Notes: generated by a model from the letters alone, not told the origin. Positions 8,656 to 18,010 are shown, counted from the first letter of the stretch. The stretch: DNA of 64,000 nt from Achromobacter sp. MYb9 (GCF_002975275.1 NZ_PCOQ01000007.1:124001-188000), one strand, 5' to 3'. A program made the numbers and translations.

Positions 8656-9585
8656 TCAGCCTTGCGCCGCGCGGCGTTTGCGCCAGGCCGAAGGCGCCAC
8701 GCCCTCTGTGCGCTGGAACACGCGGCTGAACGCGGCCTGGGATTGGTACCCCACGCGTTCGGCGGCGTCCTGGATGCCTACGCCCTGGCTCAACAGGCGT
8801 CGCGCCACGCGCATGCGCAACCGTTGCAGCAGATGCGCAGGGGTCGTGCCGCTTTGCAGTGTGAAGCGCCGATGGAACGTTGCCTTGGACATATGCAGGC
8901 GGTCCGCCATGTCCTGCATGCTCCAGGCGGCGGCGGGGGCTTCCAGAATGGCTTGGAGCAGGCCCGCCATGGCCGGATCCCGTGCCAGCACGAACAGGCC
9001 ATAGGCCTGCCGGTCGTGGATGGCCAGATGGCGCAGCATGAAGAAGATGAGCAGGTCGGTCAGCCGTTCCAGCACGACGGGCGACGCGCCGGGTTCGCGC
9101 GCCGTTTCGCCCAATATCAATTCAAAGACGCCCCGCGCCGTGCGGAAGTGTTCATCGTCGGCGCGCAGCACCAGGTAGTCGGGCAGGGTATCGGCCAGCA
9201 GGTCCGCCAACCCGGGGCGAAACTGGAAAAACCCGCAGGCAAGGCCCGTGCTGTCAGCCTGCCGTGGCAGCAGCGGTTCCATGGCGGTGCACAGGGCGGC
9301 GCCCGGCGCGGGCGGGTCCAGCGGCGTCAAGGCATGCGGGATGTCGCGCAGGAAGAAGACGCCGTCGCCGGCGCCCAATGTCAAAGGCGCTTCGTCTTCG
9401 CCCAGGTCGACCCGGCAGCGGCCGTGCAGAATCAGATGAAAGCTGGCGCGCGCCCGCCCGCTGGTGCTGGCGGACCAATTGCCGCAGTACTGCCCCAGGT
9501 GATACAGGCTGGATTGGACTTCCAGGCTGGACAGCAGCAGCGCGTCGACGGCGGCCTGGTCGGTATGATCGGGATGCAAGGGCAA
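8656..9585 (-). CDS. AraC-family regulator with N-terminal cupin-type domain
   Basis: The N-terminal half (about 1-180) is a cupin-like effector domain with the segment LILHGRCRVDLGE, as in the AraC subgroup with a Cupin_6-type module. The C-terminal half holds two helix-turn-helices, including MADRLHMSKATFHRRF and the signature AAERVGYQSQAAFSRVFQRTEGVAPSAWR (split here only for description). It is divergent from the AhpD-like/acyl-CoA-dehydrogenase/ABC operon across a 205-base intergenic region, so it most likely controls that operon. The effector is unknown. Confidence 0.88.
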   Translation of the reverse strand: MPLHPDHTDQAAVDALLLSSLEVQSSLYHLGQYCGNWSASTSGRARASFHLILHGRCRVDLGEDEAPLTLGAGDGVFFLRDIPHALTPLDPPAPGAALCTAMEPLLPRQADSTGLACGFFQFRPGLADLLADTLPDYLVLRADDEHFRTARGVFELILGETAREPGASPVVLERLTDLLIFFMLRHLAIHDRQAYGLFVLARDPAMAGLLQAILEAPAAAWSMQDMADRLHMSKATFHRRFTLQSGTTPAHLLQRLRMRVARRLLSQGVGIQDAAERVGYQSQAAFSRVFQRTEGVAPSAWRKRRAAQG

Positions 9586-9790
9586 GGTGATTAGGCAGGC
9601 GGTGATGGCATGAAACTGATCCGGTCAGCAAGCCGGTGCAGTTTAGGAGGATGATCGCGGATCGAATCCGGTTATAAGCGCATAGCTGAAAGTCGATAAG
9701 ATCTAGCATCAAGTTGCGATCTTCGTGCATTGTCGCTTGCGGCCGGCCACCCGCACAATATGGTTTTCTACGATACCCCAGGAGATCTTC

Positions 9791-10345
9791 ATGGCTCGTT
9801 TGCCCGTCCATACCGCGCAAAGCGCTCCCGAATCCACGCGTCCCGCGCTGGCCGCCGCGGAACAGGCCTCGGGATACCTGTCCAATCTGCTGGGAGTCCT
9901 GGCTAACGCGCCGGTCGCGCTGGAAGCGTATCAGACGCTATCGCAGATCAATGCCCGCGCGGGCCTGACCTTGCAAGAGCGCGAAGTGGTCCAGCTGGTG
10001 GCCGGGACGCGTCATGGCTGCACGTTCTGCGTGGCCGGGCATACGGCGCTTGCGCGCAACAAGGCCCGGCTTTCGCCCGAAGTGGTGGACGCGCTGCGCG
10101 CCCAGGGCGTGCTGCCCGATGAACGTTTGCAGGCCCTGGCCGCCTTCACGGAGGCCGTCATCCAGACGCGTGGCCGCGTCAGCGACGACGCCTTGCAGGC
10201 GTTGCGCGACGCCGGGTATTCGGATGGCAATGCGCTGGAAGTCATCGTGGGCGTCGGGCTGGCCACGATCTGCAACTTCGGCAACAACCTGGCCCAGACG
10301 CCGTTGAACGATCAATTGCGCGACTACGCCTGGAGCGGTGCGTGA
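9791..10345 (+). CDS. AhpD-like carboxymuconolactone decarboxylase-family protein
   Basis: A 184-residue all-helical CMD-fold protein with the redox motif CTFCVAGHT (Cys pair, then His), as in alkylhydroperoxidase AhpD relatives. ATG 9791 follows CAGGAG; a longer frame from 9725 has no supporting ribosome site. The stop overlaps the next start (TGATG), so it is coupled to the flavoprotein gene. Small CMD proteins often accompany flavin-dependent dehydrogenases or monooxygenases in sulfur-scavenging clusters, perhaps detoxifying peroxide, but the function here is inferred. Confidence 0.85.
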   Translation: MARLPVHTAQSAPESTRPALAAAEQASGYLSNLLGVLANAPVALEAYQTLSQINARAGLTLQEREVVQLVAGTRHGCTFCVAGHTALARNKARLSPEVVDALRAQGVLPDERLQALAAFTEAVIQTRGRVSDDALQALRDAGYSDGNALEVIVGVGLATICNFGNNLAQTPLNDQLRDYAWSGA

Positions 10346-11475
10346 TGGCGGGGCAACCGCTCGGCGCAGGACGCGCCGCAGGCTGGGCTTTGCCCCAGGA
10401 TCTGGCGGCGTGGCTGGATCAGCACGCCGACGCGCTGGACGACGGCAGCCTGGACGCCGCCACCGTGCTGCCCCGGCTGGCTGACGCCGGGCTGTTCCGC
10501 ATTGGCGTGCCGGCGGCCCAGGGCGGCTTGCGCGGCACCGACATCGGCGACGCGATCGAAGCCGTCTCGCAGGTGGCCGAACGCTCGGTTGCCAGCGCCT
10601 TCGTGGTCTGGAGCCAGCGCGTCTTCATCGAATACCTGTTGCGCAGCCCGAACACCGGGCTGGCTGATGCCTGGATGGCGCGGCTGCTGGCGGGCGAACA
10701 GGCCGGCGCCACCGCGCTATCGAACGCCATGAAATTCCTGTCGGGCATCGAATCGTTGCAGATCGGCGCCCGCGACGCTGGCGGCGAATGGGTGTTGGAC
10801 GGCCGCATGCCGTGGGTGACGAACCTGCGGCCGCAGGGGTTTCTGGTCGCGGCTGCCGTTACCGCCCCGGACGGCACGCCCGCCGTGGTGGCGCTGCCGC
10901 ACGACATCGCGGGCCTCGTCCGCAGTCCGGACCTGTCCCTGCTGGCCCTGCAATCCAGCAACACCGCGGCGTTGACCGTGCAGGGTGTGCGCATCGGCCC
11001 GGAATGGCTGATCCATCCCGATGCCCGGCAGTACCTGCCCGGCGCACGTCCGGCCTTCGCCGGCCTGCAATGCGGCCTGTCCATCGGGCTGGCCCGCCGT
11101 GCGCTGCAAGCCGCAACGCAAACCGGCCAGGGCCAGGCGTCGCGCGGCATCCTGGGTGAACCCCTGCAAGCGCTGCGCCAGCAGGTCGATACCCTGGCTG
11201 CCAGCCTGATCGCCGGCGTGCGCAGCGAACGCTTCGTGGCCGAACCGTGGGCGCTGTTCGAGATCCGCATCGCGCTGGCTGAAGCCGCGAATCAGGCGGT
11301 GCAGCTGGAATTGCAGGCCAGTGGCGGCGCGGCGTATCTGAAGCCCGCCGGCGCCGGCTTCGCGCGGCGCTGGCGCGAAGCCGCCTTCCTGCCGATCGTC
11401 ACGCCCAGCCTGGTCCAGTTGAAGACCGAACTGGCCAAACGCCAAGCCAGACTGGCTGCCGAGGCTGCCGCATGA
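10345..11475 (+). CDS. Acyl-CoA dehydrogenase-fold flavoprotein (SfnC-like)
   Basis: About 376 residues with the acyl-CoA dehydrogenase layout: helical N-terminal domain with GIPVAAQGG-like segment (here GVPAAQGGL), a central beta domain with WVLDGRMPWVTN, and a C-terminal helical bundle ending near ASGGAAYLKP. The ATG overlaps the upstream TGA. Several proteins of this fold act as FMNH2-dependent monooxygenases on organosulfur compounds or occur as SfnC-like members of sulfur-starvation clusters, and the following sulfonate-type importer favours that view. A true acyl-CoA substrate is not excluded. Confidence 0.75.
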   Translation: MAGQPLGAGRAAGWALPQDLAAWLDQHADALDDGSLDAATVLPRLADAGLFRIGVPAAQGGLRGTDIGDAIEAVSQVAERSVASAFVVWSQRVFIEYLLRSPNTGLADAWMARLLAGEQAGATALSNAMKFLSGIESLQIGARDAGGEWVLDGRMPWVTNLRPQGFLVAAAVTAPDGTPAVVALPHDIAGLVRSPDLSLLALQSSNTAALTVQGVRIGPEWLIHPDARQYLPGARPAFAGLQCGLSIGLARRALQAATQTGQGQASRGILGEPLQALRQQVDTLAASLIAGVRSERFVAEPWALFEIRIALAEAANQAVQLELQASGGAAYLKPAGAGFARRWREAAFLPIVTPSLVQLKTELAKRQARLAAEAAA

Positions 11476-12269
11476 CGGCCGGCGCGCCGCCGGTTCTGCA
11501 GGCGCGCGGCCTGGCGCTGCGCTACGCCGGCGCGGCCAGCCCCGTTTTCCATGACGTGGATCTGGATCTGGCGCGCGGTGAAGTCGTGGCGGTGCTGGGC
11601 GCCAGTGGGGCAGGCAAGTCCAGCCTGCTGCGCGTGCTGGCGGGCTTGCAGTCGGCCACGGCCGGGTCGCTATTGATGGAAGGCGCGCCGTTGACCGGCG
11701 TGCACCCCCGCGTGGCCGTCGCTTTCCAGGATCCCAGCCTGCTGCCTTGGCTGTCGCTGGAACGCAATGTCGCGTTCGGTCTGGATTTCACCCATCAACC
11801 CGTGCTGACGGACGACCAGCGCCGGATGCGGATTGATCAGGCCATTGATGAAGTCGGCCTGTCGCATGCCCGGCACCTGCGTCCGTCTCAGTTGTCCGGC
11901 GGCATGGCGCAGCGCACCGCGCTGGCACGCTGCCTGGCGCGTCAGCCGTCGGTGCTGCTGCTGGACGAACCCTTCGGCGCGCTGGACGAAGTCACGCGCA
12001 GCGACATGCAGACGCTGCTGCGCAAAGTGGTGGCCGATTTCCGGACCGCCGCCGTCCTGATCACGCACGATATCGATGAAGCGCTGGTGCTGGCCGACCG
12101 GATCGTCCTGCTGGGCGGCGTGCCCGGGCGCATCCTGGGCCAATGGCAGGTGGATCTGCCGCATCCACGCGCCGACCTGCTGCCCGAAATGGGCGTGCTG
12201 CGTTTGGAAATCCTGACCCGTCTGCGCGCCGCGCTGCGGGTCGTGCGCGGCGATCCCGCGCTGGTTTGA
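11472..12269 (+). CDS. ABC transporter ATP-binding protein, nitrate/sulfonate/taurine type
   Basis: A 265-residue ATPase with Walker A GASGAGKSS (43-51), signature LSGGMAQR (141-148) and Walker B VLLLDEP (161-167), followed by the switch His in LITHDIDEA. The LPWLSLERNV Q-loop context is typical of SsuB/TauB/NrtD-type ATPases. ATG overlaps the upstream stop. It energises the importer formed with the binding protein and permease downstream. Confidence 0.92.
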   Translation: MTAGAPPVLQARGLALRYAGAASPVFHDVDLDLARGEVVAVLGASGAGKSSLLRVLAGLQSATAGSLLMEGAPLTGVHPRVAVAFQDPSLLPWLSLERNVAFGLDFTHQPVLTDDQRRMRIDQAIDEVGLSHARHLRPSQLSGGMAQRTALARCLARQPSVLLLDEPFGALDEVTRSDMQTLLRKVVADFRTAAVLITHDIDEALVLADRIVLLGGVPGRILGQWQVDLPHPRADLLPEMGVLRLEILTRLRAALRVVRGDPALV

Positions 12270-12299
12270 ACGGACGTTCGTCCACCAAGGAGCTCATAG

Positions 12300-13490
12300 A
12301 TGTGCCTGGAACACATGTCGCGTCGCGACTGGTTGAAACTCTCGGCCCTGCTGACGGCAGGCGGCGCAAGCACGTTGCTGTCGGCGTTCAACGCCCGCGC
12401 CCAAAGCGAGCCGGACGCGCCGGTACGGATCGGCTACCTGCCCATCACGGACGCCGCGCCGCTGCTGGTGGCGCATAACAATGGCTTGTTCGACAAGGCC
12501 GGCGTCAAAGCGGAAAAGCCCACGCTGCTGCGCAGCTGGGCGCAGGTAATCGAAGCCTTCATTTCCGGCCAGGTGAACGTAGTGCACCTGCTGTCGCCCA
12601 TGACGGTATGGGCGCGCTTCGGCAGCAAGGTGCCGGCCAAGGTCGTGGCCTGGAACCACGTGGGCGGATCGGGCCTGACGGTGGCCCCCGCCATCAATAG
12701 CGTCAAGGAACTGGGCGGCAAGACGGTTGCCATCCCATTCTGGTATTCCATCCACAACGTCATGCTGCAGTATTTGCTGCGCGAAAACGGCTTGACGCCG
12801 GTGGCGCGCAAGGACGGCTCGGTCGGCGCGAATGAGGTCAACCTGATCGTCATGGCGCCGTCCGACATGCCGCCGGCCCTGGCGCAGAACCGCATCGCCG
12901 GTTACATCGTGGCCGAGCCCTTCAATGCCGTCGCCGAAACGCTGGGCGTGGGCAAGGTGCTGCGCTTCACCGGCGACATCTGGCGCAACCATGCCTGCTG
13001 CGTCGTCTTCATGCATGAGCGCGACCTTGAACAGCGTCCCGCGTGGTCGCAGAAGGTGGTCGATGCCATCGTGCAGGCCCAGCTGTGGATACGTGATCAC
13101 CGGGCCGAAACGGCCCAGCTATTGTCCAAGGAAGGCATCAACCGCTACACGCCGCACGGCTTGCCGGCCTTGACCAAGGTGCTGGCGCCGCCCGCCGCCG
13201 ACCGCGAAGGCTACCTGGGCAGCGGCGCCATCCGCCACGCCGACTGGGACGAGCGCCGCATCGACTTCCAGCCTTATCCGTTCCCCAGCTACACCGAGGA
13301 ACTGGTGCGCCGCTTGCGCGATACGGTGATCGAGGCCGATCGGGGTTTCCTGGCCGACCTGGACCCGGCGCGCGCGGCCCGTGAGCTCGTCGATGACCGC
13401 TACGTCAAGCGTGCCATCGAATCCGTGGGCGGTCTGAACCGCTTTGGCTTCCCGGACGCCTATACGCGGACTGAAATGGTGCAGGCGTGA
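12300..13490 (+). CDS. Tat-exported substrate-binding protein, NrtA/SsuA-like
   Basis: The N-terminus carries a twin-arginine signal (SRRDWLKLSALL), so this 396-residue binding protein is probably exported folded by the Tat pathway. The mature protein opens with VRIGYLPITDAAPLLVA and has the VAEPFNAVAE segment of nitrate/sulfonate/bicarbonate-type receptors. ATG 12300 sits 7 bases after AAGGAG. It lies between its ATPase and its permease (stop overlaps the permease GTG). Ligand could be a sulfonate or another organosulfur compound, given the gene neighbours. Confidence 0.9.
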   Translation: MCLEHMSRRDWLKLSALLTAGGASTLLSAFNARAQSEPDAPVRIGYLPITDAAPLLVAHNNGLFDKAGVKAEKPTLLRSWAQVIEAFISGQVNVVHLLSPMTVWARFGSKVPAKVVAWNHVGGSGLTVAPAINSVKELGGKTVAIPFWYSIHNVMLQYLLRENGLTPVARKDGSVGANEVNLIVMAPSDMPPALAQNRIAGYIVAEPFNAVAETLGVGKVLRFTGDIWRNHACCVVFMHERDLEQRPAWSQKVVDAIVQAQLWIRDHRAETAQLLSKEGINRYTPHGLPALTKVLAPPAADREGYLGSGAIRHADWDERRIDFQPYPFPSYTEELVRRLRDTVIEADRGFLADLDPARAARELVDDRYVKRAIESVGGLNRFGFPDAYTRTEMVQA

Positions 13491-14362
13491 CGGCACGCGA
13501 GTCATTTGCCGGTTCGCAAGCGCCCGCAGCGGCCGCGCCTGGCGGATCCGCCGGAAGCGCCGATCCGGCCGGATCAAGCGCCAAGCCGGTCCGCCGCCCG
13601 GGCAACGGCGGCTTGGGCCTGGGGCGGCGTTGCCTGTTGGGGCTGGGCGGGTTGGCGGCCTTGCTGGCGTTATGGTGGCTGGGCACCGACGTCCTGTCGC
13701 CAGCAGGCGGCATGGCGCGGCGTTTTTCGCCGGGCGCCACCTTCGTGAGCCTGGCGGAATTGCTGACCGCATCGGACTTGCCCATGCATATCCTGGTCAG
13801 TCTGCGGCGCATTGCCGTGGGGCTGGGGTTTGCACTGTTGATCGGCGTGCCGCTGGGGCTGGCGATCGGCAGCTGGCGCCGCCTTGAGGCCGCCGTATCG
13901 CCCGCCATGCAGTTCTTGCGGATGATCTCGCCGCTGTCCTGGATGCCCATTGCCGTCATGGTGTTCGGTGTGGGGGATGATCCCGTCTATTTCCTGCTGA
14001 CGTTCGCCGCCGTCTGGCCCATCGTGCTGAATACCGCGGCAGGCGTGCAGCAGCTGGATCCGCGCTGGCTGCAACTGGCCCAAAGCGTGGCCGCCACCCG
14101 TTGGGAAACCTTGCGCAGCGTCATCCTGCCCGGCGTGCTGGGGCACATTCTGACCGGGGTGCGGCTGGCGATCGGCATCCTGTGGATTGTGCTGGTGCCC
14201 TGCGAAATGCTGGGCGTGTCGGCCGGGATGGGGTACTTCATCCTGGATACACGCGACCGGCTGGCCTATTCCGAACTGATGGCCATGGTGCTGATGATCG
14301 GCGTACTGGGCTTCTTGCTGGATGCGGCGGCGCGGGCGCTGTATCGCTATTGGCGCGGGTAG
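13487..14362 (+). CDS. ABC transporter permease, SsuC/TauC type
   Basis: A 291-residue inner-membrane permease with about six hydrophobic segments and the EAA-type loop near QLAQSVAATRWETL, followed by ILPGVLGHILTGVRLA. An unusually long hydrophilic N-terminus (about 40 residues rich in Ala, Gly, Ser, Pro) precedes the first helix. GTG 13487 overlaps the stop of the binding-protein gene. It completes the three-component importer that ends this operon. Confidence 0.88.
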   Translation: MTARESFAGSQAPAAAAPGGSAGSADPAGSSAKPVRRPGNGGLGLGRRCLLGLGGLAALLALWWLGTDVLSPAGGMARRFSPGATFVSLAELLTASDLPMHILVSLRRIAVGLGFALLIGVPLGLAIGSWRRLEAAVSPAMQFLRMISPLSWMPIAVMVFGVGDDPVYFLLTFAAVWPIVLNTAAGVQQLDPRWLQLAQSVAATRWETLRSVILPGVLGHILTGVRLAIGILWIVLVPCEMLGVSAGMGYFILDTRDRLAYSELMAMVLMIGVLGFLLDAAARALYRYWRG

Positions 14363-14372
14363 GGCGCCGCGC

Positions 14373-14942
14373 CTACTTGCGCACGGTCTTGCCCGGCGGC
14401 GGGCACACCATGGCACGCAGCTTGCGCTGGACCGGGTCGCGCGCGACCGGCGCATCGTGGATGCCCGCCACGGGAATCGACTCCACCAGCGCGCCGGTCG
14501 CGTCGTTGCCGGCGTAGTGCCGGGTCTCGGTGACCGTATAGGTGTTGGCGCCGCAGTTCAGCGTCACCGGCTGCGATACCGATCCATAAGGCTGCCCGTT
14601 CGTCTCCGACACGCGGGGTTGCGCATAGAACCACGCGACCGTCACCGCCATCACCACCGGCCTTTCGGATACTGGCGCAATGGACGAGGTGTCGTAGAAC
14701 ACGCCGGGCATGGCGCGGGGATCCAGCGGCGTCCAGGCCGGGCCGTCGCCAAACACGATGCGCGACACGTCCAGGTCGCGGGGTACGATATTCACGGCGC
14801 AAGCGTCCGGCGGAATCGGGTCGCCTTCGCGCACGGTCACCGCCTGGCAAACGTCGGGCGGCGCGGCCAAGGCGGGTGGCATCCAGCCAGCTGCCCCCAG
14901 CAAAGCCAGGGCCAGAGCGAAGCGAGCGTGCCTTGCGATCAT
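14373..14942 (-). CDS. Exported protein resembling surface-adhesin protein E domain
   Basis: A 189-residue protein starting with a clear Sec signal peptide (FALALALLGAAG, cleavage near ALA). The mature part has FYDTSSIA, an aromatic AWFYAQP strand, a Cys in TLNCGANTY and a C-terminal RAMVCPP. This layout resembles the small Adhesin_E (surface-adhesin protein E) domain, where two cysteines can pair. ATG 14942 is chosen because the signal peptide begins there; the frame continues upstream without support. It is convergent with the permease gene. Function unknown. Confidence 0.65.
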   Translation of the reverse strand: MIARHARFALALALLGAAGWMPPALAAPPDVCQAVTVREGDPIPPDACAVNIVPRDLDVSRIVFGDGPAWTPLDPRAMPGVFYDTSSIAPVSERPVVMAVTVAWFYAQPRVSETNGQPYGSVSQPVTLNCGANTYTVTETRHYAGNDATGALVESIPVAGIHDAPVARDPVQRKLRAMVCPPPGKTVRK

Positions 14943-15088
14943 GTCGGGTTTCCGTGTGGCGCCGGTTGAAGCGTGAGAGTATGTCACGCCAGTATAGAGA
15001 ACGTCGCGCAACACGCTATAGTTTCGCCTATTCCCCAACAGTCGCCGACCGGATGGCGGGCGCCCATGCATCAGGATGCTCTGCAGCC

Positions 15089-16408
15089 ATGAACCTTAGA
15101 CTGCTTGCCAGCGGCGCCGCGATCGTGGTCGCGGGGGTGATCGGCTATGGCCTCTATCAGCTGGTGCCGATGGGCAAGCCGCTTGCGCGCAACGAGCTCA
15201 TCGGCGAACTCAATGGCCCGCCGCTGGCCTCGTCTTCCCGGGTGTCGCTGCAACGGTTCGGCGAACGCCAATTGCTGGTCGGGCAACGCCTCGTCACCGG
15301 CAAAGACCTGGCGGGCCTGGAACAAGCGCCGCTGCTTGACGCCCTGGTGCCTGCCCTGGGCACGCGGCCCCAGAATCCATGGCAACTGGCCGACACGCGC
15401 AACCTGATCTACGGCGGGCAGGGCACGGGCGTATTCAAGCTGCTGGGGTCCATCAGCGGCGACACCGGCGTCACGCTGATCGGTTCCCCCGAAGGCCGCA
15501 CGCTGTACCTGGTCACGGGCACGCCACGTAGCCCGGGCATCCAGAACGGGGGCGGCGATCCGCCCGCCGCCTGGGAAACGCTGCGCTCCGACGACCAGGG
15601 CAAGACCTGGACGTATGATCCGGACGCCGTCCTGGGTCCGCCGTTGCAATACACCGTGTTCCTGACGCAAGACCGCGTGATCGCGCTGGAACGGCACGAC
15701 GCTGGCCAACGCCTATTGGTCAGTGAAGACGGCGCCCGGCATTGGTCGGCCACCTTGCTTGATGAGCAGGTCTGGCCCGACGCGCAAGCCTTCGATCGCG
15801 CTTTCCAGGAAAAGGCGGGCAAGGACGGCAGCCAATTGGCCTACGACTGGTCGCTATTTCCCCTGGACGACAGGCGGGCCGTGGGCTGGAGTTGGCGCAC
15901 GCGGATCAGCTTGAACGCGGCGGAAAAAAACGAAGTGCTGGAAACCCGGCGCTTTGAAGTGGAGCTTCAGAGCGGCGCGCCTCCTGCGTTCCGCATCACC
16001 CCCCACGCGTCGTCCGTCCCGGCGCCCGCGCCCGACGCGCGTTATACCCGGGACGAACGCGTGTTCGAAACGTTGGGCAACGCCATCTATGAATTGGACA
16101 AGACCGAACGGACATGGCATCGGCGTTCGGCGTCGCCCCCCGTGCGCGGCGAACCCACCTGGATAGGCAAAGCCTGGTTTGGCCGCAAAGTTTGGGTGAT
16201 CAAGACCTACGCGGACCATCTGTTTTCGTTCAGCGAATACACCAAAACCTATTTCGCCACGCGCGACCAAGGCAAAACGTGGCGCCCATTCCAAATGCCG
16301 CAGGACGTGGAGAACGGGCTACTGGGCATGGACGCCTCGGGGGAAGCCTTGCTGTCGCTGGCCGAACGGGACGGAAAGACGGTGATCCGGCGGTATCCTC
16401 TGGATTGA
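15089..16408 (+). CDS. Membrane-anchored protein with Asp-box (BNR) repeats
   Basis: This 439-residue protein begins with one hydrophobic segment (about residues 3-24) that is either an uncleaved anchor or a signal sequence. The rest contains Asp-box motifs, SDDQGKTW and TRDQGKTW, plus a degenerate SEDGARHW. Such motifs mark beta-propellers of the sialidase/BNR type, usually on the cell surface or in the periplasm. Sialidase catalytic residues are not evident, so a binding or structural role is as likely as hydrolysis. ATG 15089 is set by the hydrophobic N-terminus. Confidence 0.65.
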   Translation: MNLRLLASGAAIVVAGVIGYGLYQLVPMGKPLARNELIGELNGPPLASSSRVSLQRFGERQLLVGQRLVTGKDLAGLEQAPLLDALVPALGTRPQNPWQLADTRNLIYGGQGTGVFKLLGSISGDTGVTLIGSPEGRTLYLVTGTPRSPGIQNGGGDPPAAWETLRSDDQGKTWTYDPDAVLGPPLQYTVFLTQDRVIALERHDAGQRLLVSEDGARHWSATLLDEQVWPDAQAFDRAFQEKAGKDGSQLAYDWSLFPLDDRRAVGWSWRTRISLNAAEKNEVLETRRFEVELQSGAPPAFRITPHASSVPAPAPDARYTRDERVFETLGNAIYELDKTERTWHRRSASPPVRGEPTWIGKAWFGRKVWVIKTYADHLFSFSEYTKTYFATRDQGKTWRPFQMPQDVENGLLGMDASGEALLSLAERDGKTVIRRYPLD

Positions 16409-16484
16409 GCTGGCAGGACGATTTTTCCCGCTGGAATCAAGGCAAACAGGCAGGACTTCCTTCGCATTACCTTGGGTGATCGAT

Positions 16485-16904
16485 TTAAACCACCAGCACC
16501 GGACATGGCGCATGCGCCAAAATCCGTCCGCTGACCGACCCCATCAAGGCGTTGACCACCGGGCTGCGGTGATGCGATCCCAGCACGATCGCCGTGGCGT
16601 TGACGCTGGCCGCGTAATTGACGATTTTTTCGGGCGTGAACCCGGTCAGTTCGTGGCATTCGTAGTTGACGTTTCCGCTGCGCAGGATGTCCACCACCGA
16701 GCGCATTGCCTTGCCGCTTTCTTCGTGGTGCCAGGCGTCGACGTCGGCCTTGCCGATGAACGACTCGACATCCCCCGACACCTGAGGTTCGCAATGGACC
16801 ACATGCACGATGAAATCGCGGTTCAGCAATGGGCTCGCGACCAGGTAGCGGGCGGCTTCATCGCTGTATGTCGATCCGTCGGTAGCGAGAATGATCGTGT
16901 TCAT
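16485..16904 (-). CDS. Universal stress protein (UspA family)
   Basis: A 139-residue cytoplasmic UspA-fold protein that starts IILATDGS and ends with the nucleotide-binding signature VLGSHHRSPVVNALMGSVSGRIL (read as GSxxx9GSVS). The glycines and serine expected for ATP binding are present. ATG 16904 has an AAGGAG site and overlaps the stop of the terC-like gene (ATGA), so the two genes are co-translated. A stress role linked to TerC-dependent metal or pH homeostasis is inferred. Confidence 0.93.
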   Translation of the reverse strand: MNTIILATDGSTYSDEAARYLVASPLLNRDFIVHVVHCEPQVSGDVESFIGKADVDAWHHEESGKAMRSVVDILRSGNVNYECHELTGFTPEKIVNYAASVNATAIVLGSHHRSPVVNALMGSVSGRILAHAPCPVLVV

Positions 16905-17908
16905 GGCAGCTCCTTGGTGTGTGCCTTCTTCACGTTGTGGCGGGCGGTCGAAGCCTTCCGCCTGGGCAACAGCAAGCTGGCGCCGATGGATGCGGCCAAT
17001 ACCAGGCCGACCACGCCAAGCGACCAGTGCACCGGCACATGGACCCACTGCGCCGCCAGCATCTTGCCGCCAATGACGATCAGCACGATCGCCAGCCCAT
17101 ACTTCAGATAGTGGAAGCGGCCCACCATGTCCGCCAGCAGGAAATACAGCGCCCGCAGGCCCATGATGGCGAAGATATTCGAGGTGAAGACAAGGAAGGG
17201 GTCGCGCGTGACGGCGAAGATCGCCGGGATGCTGTCGACGGCAAAGACCACATCCGTGGCTTCGATCACCAGCAGGACGACGAACAAGGGCGTGGCGTAG
17301 CGCAGTCCGTCGATGCGGACGAAGAACGACTGTCCGTGATAGTCGGGGGTGATGCGCATCCTTGCCTGCATGAAGCGGACCAGCGGGTTCCGGGCGATGT
17401 CGGGTTGGCGTGCGGCCGTGGCCAGCATCCTGGCGCCGCTCAGTATCAGGAAGACGCCAAGCACGTAGAACAGCCAGACGAATTTCGACAGCAGCCAGAC
17501 GCCGGCAAGAATCATCCCGATGCGCATCACGATGGCGCCCAGCACGCCGTAGAGCAACACTCGCCGCTGTAGTTCGGGGGGCACCGCGAAGTACGTGAAT
17601 ATCAGGGAAAAGACGAACATGTTGTCCGCGGACAGCGACAGTTCGATGAGGTACCCGGTGAAGTACTCCAGGGTTTTCTGGTTGGCCACGGCCCGGCCGG
17701 CGCTGGCGTCGAGAAACGCCCACATCGACAGCCCGAACAACGTTGCCAGCGTGGCCCAGGCCAGCACCCAGCCCAGCGCTTCCCGGGACGACACCCGGTG
17801 CGCGCGACGGCCGCCCAGCGCATATAAATCAAGCGCCAGCACCGCCAGCACGAAGCCGATGAATCCCACCCACATCGGCGTTGTGGCAAAAGTCTCGATC
17901 TGACCCAT
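16901..17908 (-). CDS. TerC/Alx-family integral membrane protein
   Basis: A 335-residue inner-membrane protein with about nine hydrophobic segments. The two inverted TerC signatures are present: ELSLSADNMFVF in the first half and EATDVVFAVDSIPAI in the second, each with acidic residues inside a membrane helix. TerC/Alx proteins act in metal ion (for example manganese) homeostasis and tellurite or alkaline stress. AGGAGG precedes ATG 17908. It leads a two-gene unit with uspA and diverges from the collapsed NhaR-like gene. No yybP-ykoY riboswitch could be recognised in the short leader. Confidence 0.9.
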   Translation of the reverse strand: MGQIETFATTPMWVGFIGFVLAVLALDLYALGGRRAHRVSSREALGWVLAWATLATLFGLSMWAFLDASAGRAVANQKTLEYFTGYLIELSLSADNMFVFSLIFTYFAVPPELQRRVLLYGVLGAIVMRIGMILAGVWLLSKFVWLFYVLGVFLILSGARMLATAARQPDIARNPLVRFMQARMRITPDYHGQSFFVRIDGLRYATPLFVVLLVIEATDVVFAVDSIPAIFAVTRDPFLVFTSNIFAIMGLRALYFLLADMVGRFHYLKYGLAIVLIVIGGKMLAAQWVHVPVHWSLGVVGLVLAASIGASLLLPRRKASTARHNVKKAHTKELP

Positions 17909-17970
17909 TTGCCGCCTCCTGCAAGGTACAAGGCCAGTCTAGAACAGGCTTATTCTTCGGACAATTCGCA

Positions 17971-17985
17971 TATCATGAAGTGATA
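17971..17985. promoter_or_regulatory. LysR-type box TATCA-N5-TGATA
   Basis: A perfect inverted repeat with 5-base arms and a 5-base spacer lies between the divergent terC-like gene and the NhaR-like remnant. It fits a LysR T-N11-A-type site. It may be the old operator of the lost regulator. Confidence 0.4.
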
Positions 17986-18010
17986 GTCAGATTTTTTGGA
18001 TGGATCCGCG

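Noticed and set aside
17909..17970. Manganese (yybP-ykoY) riboswitch expected before a TerC/Alx gene
   Set aside because: The leader is too short and none of the conserved loop sequence could be found.
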